Translations under genes and position numbers: made by a program | The notes under the pieces: generated by a model | Database searches by the model: none | The model's input: only the letters and a program-made list of their open reading frames with translations | Told to the model about the DNA's origin: nothing | Assembly: GCA_012295275.1 (NCBI GenBank) | Contig: CM022673.1 | Span: 23,787,081-23,851,080, forward strand | Length of the DNA: 64,000 bases | Origin: Chrysomallon squamiferum | Lineage: Eukaryota; Mollusca; Gastropoda; Neomphalida; Peltospiridae | Direction of reading: 5' to 3' | In this document: positions 48,513 to 60,619 of the stretch, one piece after another | Layout: each line of letters opens with the position of its first letter | Position numbering within the stretch: position 1 is the stretch's first letter

Positions 48513-51500
48513 GTCTGTGAGGTAAGCCTCGTCCAGCTGACTCTCCGTTGAGTAAACCTCTTCCAGCTCACGCTCATACTCACAGAGAATCTGATGTATA
48601 AACTCATACTGCTCATGTGTCTGAATCATCCCTCCTCTGTAAAACAACAAACACTTTCAACGTTGAAACCAACTGCAGTCAGTTAATAATTATCAGGTTC
48701 AAAAACCATATTAAACAATAAGATAAACTAACTGAAACATTTTTCATTACATTAATTCTTCACAATCTAACAGTTTTTGTTTATTATTATTATTATTTTT
48801 TTTTTAAATATTTGTTTTTAAATCACTGGTTAAAATTGATTAACTGGTGCTCTACAAAACTCACCTGTCTGGACTACAGAATTACAATCCAGTACACAAC
48901 ATACAACACACTTGTCTACATTACACACCAGTACACAACTCACCCATCTACATTACACACCAGTACACAACTCACCCGTCTACATTATACACCAGTATAC
49001 AACTCACCTGTCTACATTACATACCACACAACAGTATACACCAGTATACAACTCACCACCAGTCAACTCACCTACATTACACACCAGTACACAACTCACC
49101 CGTCTACATTATACACCAGTATACAACTCACCTGTCTACATTACACACCAGTATACAACTCACCTGTCTACATTACACACCAGTACACAACTCACCTGTC
49201 TACATTATACACCAGTATACAACTCATCTTGTTAAAAAAGGTACATTTGACAATTCTTCATACAGTACACAATTCATCTTGTACATTACACACCAGTACA
49301 CAACTCACCTGTCTACATTATACACCAGTACACAACTCATCTGTCGACATTATGCACCAGGATACAACTCATCTTGTTAAAAGGTACATTTGACAATTCT
49401 TCATACAGTACACATTCATCTTGTACATAACAGTACACACCATGTCTCCACTATTTAAAAAAGTACTCATCTTGTATGTTACACACCAGCAGAAAACTCA
49501 CCAATCTACATTACACACATTGTCTAGACTACATGTGTACTTAATTCAGCTGTCTATTGTACACACCTATATACAAATCACCTGTCTATTGTACACATCT
49601 GTATATAACTCACCTGTCTAATCTCATACTGCACACAATTCCTAGTACGTCAACTGAATGTTCTTCTCTCAACTGTCTAACTCCAATAGATGCCCCAACA
49701 AAACAGCCTGTCCTGCCAATTCCAGCACTGGTCAAAACAAACAACATAATTCAAAATAATTTACACTTACAAACAAACAACATAGTTTAGAATAATTTAA
49801 ACATACAGAAATAATTATCAACAGTATAATAACATTCTGTTGAAAATGATAATAACAATGATTACAAATTTAATTCAAAATGATTTCTGCACAAGGCAAA
49901 ATTTTGTGTTTAAAAAACAAATTACATATTCTTCTGTTCAATGGAGACAAATTTGTTAATTTCTCCAAAGGCTGGCAGAAGTGTGATACATACCTGCAGT
50001 GAACAACAACTGGACCTTTAGGAGTGACACCATTACTTTTATATCTACGCAGATCCACCTCCTTGATCAGCTCCACCAACATGCGTGGGTTGTCAGGTGG
50101 CTTGTGATCCGGCCACGACGTGTACCAGAAGTGTAACAGACTCAGACACTCTCCATGACACTGTAACATCGTCATACACATCATCACAAAGTCACATCAG
50201 ACATTTGAAAACATTTACAACCATAAAATAAATAATCAAAATTAGTACCAATATGAAAATTAATATGATATAGAACAATCAATCTCTTACCCACAGTGAA
50301 AAAATTGGCAAAATCAAGTTCATTCTCATCAATAACATAAAATATCTCTCTTATTAACATTTATTTTTATTAAAATATGCACAATAATATTATACTCTTA
50401 CCCGCAGTGTGAGATGCCGTAAAATATATCCATTTTTCTCAATTATTTTTTCAATAAATACTTCAATGTCACCAAAAATGCCATAACGCTCAGGAAGATA
50501 ATTTTCACATTTAGGCTGGAACAGAAGTAAAATATATTTTAGAAAATTTTATTTTTTGTCATCATGAACAACAAAAACTTTACTTTAAAACCCAAACCAT
50601 TTTATTTATTTCTGAGAAAATTATTTGAGTGACAACAGCTCCAGTAATTTCTTACTTGATGACAGTTACAAAAAAAAAAATTGTATTTAATTGTTACAAA
50701 TGGTAATAACATTGAGAACTTTTATCACTCATTGTTAATATATATAGTATTTTGCACTTTTTTTTTAACTTTCTAAAAAAATTTTTGTTGGTATCAAAAA
50801 AAAAAAACAATTTCACTTACTTTATTTTTCTCTTTCAGCTTGGTGATCATAACAATTATAGGTGCTTTCTCAAACCACACTAGTCTCCAGAAGTCTACAA
50901 TTGTGTGAGACATAGGCCCCTGGGTGGCAATGTAAGCATTCGGCTCACCCTCATATCCCTGTAACAACATTTATACAACAGACATTTACTATTTACATTA
51001 GAAACAAATAACAGTTAACAATGTACACAGAGAGAACAATGAAAACGTTTAACTAATAAACCTTATTCTGCAGTTAGCTAGTTAATAAATAATTTTATAT
51101 CAACATATTTTCTGTGTCTGCAATGTTACAACATCAGCTAAGACATATGTAGTTGGTTCATTCCATGCCAAAACAACCAAATTCCAGAAAATTTTCTAGG
51201 TGAACATCTCCACTTTTGTTAACATTCCACTCATTCATGCATCTGTATAAATGATGTATGCATATGCAAAATTTTGGGACAAAAATTTTGTTGGTTTTGA
51301 AATTATGGTGGATCAAATGAAGCTTTGAAAAATAGTTTGAAAAACTTGACATAGTCACTAGTGCCAAAAATGGGATGATGGGGCTAATAACTTTATTTAT
51401 TATAAAGATACTGAGCTGCAATTTGCTGTGTTGCATATTTCATTTGATACTTATATTTTTTCATATTTTGGAGGTCTATTACTGTATGATTATTTGTCAT

Positions 51501-54500
51501 AGATAAAAACAGTCAACTGATTTGAAATATGGACATTTCTTTATGGGAAAGATTATCTGAATCTAGTAAAATATTAACATGTAGTTAGGGTCCAAAGTTG
51601 AGGAAAAAAATATAAAATACAAAAAATATGCCAAAAATGAGACCACCACAATTTCAAAACTAATAACAATTTTGTACCAAAAATAATTTTCTGCCTGTCC
51701 AGTGTTTGTTATATCAATGAATTATATGCAGATGTATTTTCTGCATCTGGAGTATTTGTTATAACAATTAATTACATGTAGTTGTATTTTCTGTGTCTGT
51801 TATAACAACAGCTAAGTGTATGTGTTTCTTACTCTGATATAATTTGCATTGATGTAAGAGGACAGTGGATCACTTTCCTCATCTGGCAGTATAACACGAG
51901 AATGTTCATCTGAAAAACAAAATACTTCTCTTTATTTTTTTGGTATTATTTTATAAATTTAATTTTTTTTTCTTTCAGTGACTTAAATTTAAGACTGAGC
52001 TAATTAGGATATTCTATCAGTGTATGTGTGTGTGTTTAAGATGTGCATGTTTACATTTTTCAGTTTTTATACATACTTACTACCAGATTGTTATTAGGAA
52101 CAATGGAGTCTTCTCTTGATACTTAAAGAACAATGGGTTTTTTCCAGATTATTGCCATGAATAATTAAGTTGTTTTTTTCTCTAATTTCTACCAGAAATA
52201 AAATTTTGTTTTGTTTTGCTTTGTTTATTTTCTAGATATTTACTAGGAATGTTTTTTTCTCTAGAAACGTAACAGGAATAATTCTGTTTTTTTTTTTATA
52301 CTCACTAGGAATGATGGTTTTGTATCTGTTTTTCATTCCTGACCCAGCCACAGAAACCTTCTCTGGGTGATTCATTGGAATCTCCTATAACAAAAATACA
52401 AAGACTGTGACCAACTCAAATCATTTAACAAAATAATCTGTATTATACATACTTTTCACAGATTAAGGATCTAACAGTGACAAATTAAGATAGATTACCC
52501 AGAATTCTTCATACAGGGTGATTGGCATTTTCACAGCATTACGCAGATCTCTTCGACTCAGCCGATTTCCCGCAGACAGCAGAAACTCCAACCCTGACCT
52601 AAATAAAAGCAACAACATTTTATAAAACCATTCCAATTACAATACATTAAATCTCACTTCCATACACATAAAGGAAACTTTACAAATTTCAATAATTTTT
52701 TTAATAACATTATTTATAAAAAAAATAAAAATAAAAATATAAAAATAAAAAAATAAAAAAAATAAAAAAAATAAAAATAATAATAATAATAGTAAAAAAG
52801 ATACTTAAAACAGATTCATTGACACTTTTAAATATAATAATTAGTTTAATTGTCACAACAGACAATTATGTACACAGATTAACAACATTAACTACACTTT
52901 AATGCTAAAAGAACTTTAATGTTTCAACATACGTTTCTTTGGGTGGAGTTCCATTCCACCTCATTGTGTCTGGGGGGTTGAGATCAATTGTCAGTGATGC
53001 ATTTGATCCCCGTCTGCTATAAATGTAAAATAAATAAATCAAAGTAAATACTTTGTCAAACTACTGGTGTCAAAATACTGCACACAACAGGGTTGAAGTG
53101 TTGAGTAAACATACACTTACTGTACTTTTATTGCTTTAACCACAACTCAGAACCTGCCTTTGCTAACAAAGTATAACTACACTATAACAAACACTTCTGT
53201 AATGTCTAAACATGACAGAAAAATTGAAAAAATTAAATATATGTAGAAAGAATGGCTAACATTACACTATAACCAAAACCTGCCTTTGCTAACAAAGTTA
53301 CAAGTGTAACTACACTATAACAAACACTTCTGTAATGTTTAAATATGACAGAGAAATGTAAAAAAAAAAAATATATGTGTAGAAAGAAAGGCTAACATTA
53401 CACTATAACCAAAATCTGCCTTTGCTAACAAAGTATAACTACACTATAATAAACACTTCTGTAATGTTTAAATATGACAGAGAAATGTAAAAAAATAAAA
53501 TATATGTGTAGAAAGAAAGGCTAACATTATACTATAACCAAAACCTGCCTTTGCTAACAAAGTATAACTACACTATAATAAACACTTCTGTAATGTTTAA
53601 ATATGACAGAGAAATGTATAAAAAAAAAAAATATGTAGAAGTGAAGGCTAACACTACACTATAACAAACACTTCTGTAATGTTTAAATATCATAAATATG
53701 ACAGATAAACGTAAAAAAAAGCAAATATATAGAAGTGAAGGATAACACTACACTATAACCAACCTCTCAAGTAAACCTTTAGACTTTGCTCTTGTAGGTT
53801 GAGCAGCAACAACAGGCATTGAGCTCTGAGCTATAAACACTGGACTGCTCTCAGGCTGCACTGCCAGGGGTCCATCATCTCTGGCTTCAGTGTTGGGTAA
53901 AATATCTGCTGATTAACAACATCATCTTCTTTTGCCATTTTCTCATCAATTCGACAACAGCACAGATAAATCTGTAATAAACACTTTATGTAATAAACAC
54001 TTTATCACCTACAAATATGTTACTTCTGTCTCAGATAGATCTGTAATGAAGTGAACACTTTATGTTTTTCATCTATACAACATTAATTGAAATCACTTGA
54101 AGATCCCATATTAAAAAAGCTAAGGCCATAGAGAAAATACTTTATTGTTAGTAATGTATCACAGCATGTTTTGCAGTGACTAAGTGTTAGTGAGATGAAT
54201 TGTAGTCAAGCATTCAGAATTACCTTTTAATTATATTACCATTTTTTTTTTTATGTAACTGTTTTTATGAATTAATATAGTAAAACAAATAAGTTTAACG
54301 GTTCAAACTATAACATTTTAAGACACAATTCAAAGAAAATTAAATATTTGATGTATCATTAGAATATAATTATAAATGAAAGTAAAATATATATATATAT
54401 GTGTATATATAAAAACAAAGTTACAAAACTTACAATTAGGATAAGCAGTAGCAGTACTATTAAACAGACTGCTGCAGTGATGTATGGGAAAAATGGCTGC

Positions 54501-57500
54501 ATCCATAATGGAATTGAATATGTCTTTATGTAAATTCCATGCTGAAAGAGAAAAATACAACACAGAAATATTAAAAAAATAAAAATAATAATAATTAACT
54601 TGACACCTAACATTAAAAAGAATTAAATGTAAAGTTTCTCATTTAAAAACAAATTTAAATACTTATTGCAGATAATGTCAATTTTAATACATTACTAGCA
54701 AGAATGGAAACACTTAGACTACTTGTTAGAGATGTATTCAGAACATAAAGAACAAGATGTTGTAGATGTCAGTACTTACATCAGCTATGATGTTGGTGAT
54801 GTTCAGTTCTGGAGCAGCATGCTGAACTGACAGAAGCAGCTGTGGCTGCAGAACATCCTGCGCTGGTATGAGATCATCTGAGTGGACGATGTGACCACTG
54901 GGTCCATTCTTCAGAAAATACAGACCTATTACATTTCCAGCCAGCTGTTAAAAAATACAAAACACAAAATGGATATTTGTACAAATAAATGCATTTTATT
55001 ATTAACCATTAAAATATGTTGAACTACTTATTTTGAAAATCAAAGTTTTGTTGACTTGTATTTGATAGGAAGATGCTCCTGACCTCCAAGAAACTCAGCT
55101 AAAACCTAAGTCTTATCTTTCTGTATTAGGATATGTATGTTACTATAATGCTACACACATGCCTCTATATAACTTTATATTAGTCTACACACAAAACTGT
55201 GTATTAGATTACACATATAACACTATATTTGCCTACACACATAACTCCATAGTAGTCAACAAACTTAACTCTGTATTAGCTAAACACATAACTTGATGTT
55301 GGCCTACATCATGTCGGTTTATTTTACAAAAATTGTTATTTTGTCACAAATCAGAAAGACTGGGTAATACTTACACTGATTTTATCCACTCTGATATTTC
55401 TAATTGGCCACTTCAACACCTTGGCAAACGCATTACGCAGCTCACTGACAACATCGTCAATGGAACGGTTTGGTGCCTTCATTGAAATACCTAGAGTCTG
55501 AAACAAAATCATTTCAGTATATGTAAACTGCAAAACAGTTAAATGTAAAATAAGAATATATATATAATACTTTTCATCTGTTTTGTTATACTTTATATTT
55601 ACTAATTTCTTTTACATTTGAAATCATCAACAAATGAACAAAGTTAGATTCATCTTTTCTAACCAACATTTACACAGAAATCTAATTCAACATTATGTTT
55701 ATATGGTAACCTAATTTAACATTATATTTACACTGTAACCTAATTTTACATTATGTTTACACAGTAACCTAATTTAACACTGGGGTGGGGTGTCATTAAA
55801 CATTCATTCACTCATTCTGTAACCTAATTTAACATTGTGTAACCTAATTTAACATTGTGTTTACACAGTAACCTAATCTGACATTATGTTTACATGGAAA
55901 CTTAATTTAACACAATGTTACATGGTAAACTAATTTTACATTATGTTTACACTGAAACCTAATTTAACTTTATGTTTACACAGTAACCTAATTTAACATT
56001 ATGTTTACATGATAACGTAATTTAACACTGTCTTTACTCAGTAACCTAATTTAACATTATGTTTACACAGTAACCTAATTTAACATTGTGTTTTCACAGT
56101 AACATAATTTACCATTATATTTACACAGTAACCTAATTTAACATTATGTTTACATGGTAACCTAATTCAACATTATGTTTATATAGTAACATAATTTAAC
56201 ATGTGTTATTGACACAGAATCAAGTTAAGAAACACTGTGTGTGTGTGTGTATCAGTGTTAATTCCTCACACTATACTGATTACACTAATTGGTTCATACA
56301 GCCTGCAGCTTCATCGTGTATGACACACTGCAGCACTGCAGTTACTTCTCACGCAGACAACTCCCAAGGCAAAGACAATTCACCAATAAAACAAAAATTA
56401 AAAACGCACTGAGTACTGACAGACATTCTATTATTATTTGCTATTATTATTATCATTACCATCATCATCATCCAATTTAATATGGTTCAGTTTACATGAC
56501 AATGGTATCACTACACCAGTCTGTATCTCTGATCAGTAATCTCACTGTACCAGTCTGTATCACTGATCAGCTATATTATTATACCAGTCTGTATCACAGA
56601 TCAGTAATATCATTATACCAGTCTGTATCACAGAGTTGTAATATCACTATACCAGTCTGTATCACAGATCAGCTATATCATTATACCAGTCTGTATCACT
56701 GATCAGCTATATCATTATGCCAGTCTGTACCACAGATCAGTAATATCACTATACCAGTCTGTATCACAGAGTAGTAATATCACTAAACCAGTGTAACACA
56801 GATCAGTAATATCACTATACAAATCTGTAACACTATACCAGTCTGTATCACAGATCAGTAATATCATTATTCTGGTCTGTATCACTGATCAGCTATATCA
56901 TTATGCCAGTCTGTACCACAGATCAGTAATATCACTATACCAGTCTGTATCACAGAGTAGTAATATCACTAAACCAGTGTAACACAGATCAGTAATATCA
57001 CTATACAAATCTGTAACACTATACCAGTCTGTATCACAGATCAGTAATATCATTATTCTGGTCTGTATCACAGATCAGTAATATCACTAAACCAGTCTGT
57101 ATCACAGATCAGTAATATCATTATTCCGGTCTGTATCACAGATCAGTAATATCACTAAACCAGTGTATCACAGATCAGTAATATCATTATGCTGGTCTGT
57201 ATCACAGATCAGTAATATCACTGTACATATCTGTATCACAGATCAACAACATCACTTCAGTTCTGTAATAGATGCATTCCACAAGTTAATGTGCTCATTG
57301 ATTTTGTATCCAATAACCATTACTTTGCAGTGACACTTTTTATTTTTATTTTTTTATCAATGGTAATGGTACATGTGGACTTTTTTCTTTCTTGTTTTGT
57401 TTATTATTATTATTTTTTTTTTAAAATTAATATTTTTTAGTTCTGCAGAAAATATGTTACAGAATAATTATAAATATATAAATATTGGGTTTTATAACAA

Positions 57501-59505
57501 ACTATACTTCTTTGGTGTGATGCATCACTTGATTACAGATGCCTGCTCTCCTCATCTTCCTATGTTCAGTATTAAACACAGATCTCATTACATTAAACAC
57601 AGCTACAGCTCTTCTTTCATTAAACATATTAAGTATTAATTATTTAAACATGACTGTTACAGTTCTTACAGATGTTCCTACATTACACATTAGTTATTTA
57701 AATAACACAACTATTTCATTCGCCTGGGGGATTTTCTGCCAAATGCCAGCTTGCATATACATGCAAGCAATTACAGGCTGGCCATTAGCAGTGTTGCTGC
57801 CAGTACAAAATAATAAAGTAATGAAAAACTAAATGAGTATATACAGTACATGACGACCAGGCTTTGACTGTATAGTCAGTATCATAGTATGACAACACCT
57901 AAGTATCCTGAATTACAGTTTTAATATTTATTGTATATATTTAATCAATCTGTATATATCTCATATATAAAACTGACATTTGATATTAAATAGAGTTTAG
58001 TAAAACACCCAATCATACTCTCAAAAACATACACACACATATGTATAAAACTGTATGTGAAAAATAACAGTAAGAAATGAAACACTCTGTTGACTTTAAG
58101 CTATATACAATGTCACAGAGGTGTTGATTTTAAGCTATATAAAGTGTGTGTTGATTTTTAAACAACATGTAATGTGTGTTGATTTGAAATAATGTACACT
58201 GTGTTGATTTTAAGCTATATATACTACATGTTGATTTTATATATGCACTGTGTTGATTGTAAGCTATATATGCCATATGGTTGATTATAAACTACATACA
58301 CTGTGTGTTGATTTTAAGCTACATATACTGTGTCTTCATTCATTCACACATGTGGCACCAACATTAAATTTCAGTCAACATAAAGACAACCGCTGCCCCA
58401 ATGTACAGTTAATAGCATTATTCTGTTGTCCAAAGTGTCAGTTTAAAAAAGAAAAAAAAATTACAAATTTATTAACAGGAAAAATGTACATCTACTACAT
58501 ACACATATAATAAATGAAACAAGCAATTGAAGTATTAGTGGCTGAGAATTGCAATCTTCAGTGTAATATTAAATGTGAGGTTACTACTATTTGTTTAACT
58601 TGTTTTCTTCAGAAGCATGGCAACAACAAATAAATGTCTACACCCCCATCTTTTAAATGACCTAAGATAAATAATGCCAAATACATCATTACAGGAATAC
58701 TTGCGGACAAATGGATATGTATTGATTTATTTTTCTTATATGACATGCCCGTAACATCGAAACACAGTTGAAGACTAGCTTAATATCTGCATACTGTACA
58801 CTGCAATTAGCAAGAGCAGTGTGCCTGGTGTTGTACAGCAAAGTCCATACACAGCTGTCATACCAAACTCCACACCACTGTCAGCTGTACTTTTATTTAA
58901 CCATGTTTATTAATGCTGTCAGCTGAACTTTATTTAACATGTTTAATGCCTCTGTCAGCTCTACTTTTATTTAATGTTTAATACCTCTGTCAGCTGTATT
59001 TTTATTTAACATGTTTAATACCATTGTCAGCTGTACTTTTATTTAAAGTGTTTATTACCACTGTCAGCTGTACTCATACTTAACGTTTAATACCACTGTC
59101 AGCTGTACTTTTATTTAATATGTCTATTACCACTGTCAGCTGTACTTTTATTACTACTGTGACCTGTAATTTTATTTAACTTATTAATTATTTATGACCA
59201 CTATCAGCACTGAACTTTAATATTTCATATTTCAAAAAACATTTTGAACGTATACAAATTTAAATGATTTGACAAGGATATTGTCCATTCATATAAATCA
59301 TTAACTTTTATTTCTTACCCTGCTATTTGTTTATATTGTTTATCATGTGTTATTATTTAGCTTTGTCTTCCGTTTCTCTAATTTATCTCTCTCTTTTAAA
59401 ATTGTAACTATTGTTTTGTAGTTTTCAGTGGGAATTATGATGTAGTTTTTATAATAATAATAATAATAACAATAACAAAACAATAACAATAACAATAACA
59501 ATAAC

Positions 59506-59546
<41 letters not shown>

Positions 59547-60454
59547 TTATTATTATTATTGTTTTTGTTTTGTTTTGTTTTTTCAATTTCTTTCTTGGTT
59601 GTTGTTTTGTTTTTTATTTTTCAAAACAATATATTTTAATAGTTCTGTATACAAGTCATAATCCAGTAAGTTAAACAAACACATCTAAAAATGTATGTTT
59701 CTGTCTAGAAATCAATTCATATTTTAAACTGGATAAATTTAAATGGAAAAAATTAAATATATTTATCATGAAATGTCTACTTTAAAAATATATTTAATAA
59801 GAAACAGGTTGGTTAAGTATCATATGAAAGTTTAACATGCAGAGTATGTAAAATGATGGTCATCAACCTATGACTGGCTAGTCCAATGGACCTTTGCTGT
59901 CTTGTACAAAATGTTATAAACAATCTATTACTCTAATTATCTGAAGCAGTATGAAAACAATTCCTAAAACACATTTTAATTTTTATTTATTTTTTCTTTC
60001 TTCCTTTCTTTTTATTAACCAATGAATATTCTAAAAGAAACCTCATGAAATACTCTCACTAACAGAGATATATTTTTTATTTTCTACAAATCAAATACCA
60101 CATGTTCAAGCAATACACAAATGTGTATATGTGGATATATATATATATATATATATAAAAAAAAATGTACTTGTATGAAAAATGATTGTATTGGTTAATC
60201 TGCCAAACAAAATCCATATTGCACTACAACAGACAAATATAGTTTTTAAAACTAATGTTACAACTTATACAGGTTCGTACATCCTTTTTTTAAATCTTAT
60301 TTTGTAAAATTCAATAAGTTGAAAAACTAACAAACCCATCCAGTTTAGTTAAATTGTGATCACTCTGAAACCACCATAAAATGGCAATATATTGGTTATA
60401 CACAGGAGATTTTTATTATTATTTTCTTATAATTTACTTATTTATTATTTTATA

Positions 60455-60494
<40 letters not shown>

Positions 60495-60579
60495 TGTTTT
60501 AAAAAGGTCATGTGAAACTGTATAAACCATATTGATGATATTCTATACAGATTTTTTATTTTATTTTCTTTATATTTAA

Positions 60580-60619
<40 letters not shown>

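Noticed and set aside
48812-49393. Long overlapping plus-strand open frames (up to about 193 codons) rich in Tyr, Thr, His and Gln
   Set aside because: They are translations of the minisatellite in PTPRR intron 14, antisense to the gene, present in several frames with no start context or domain.
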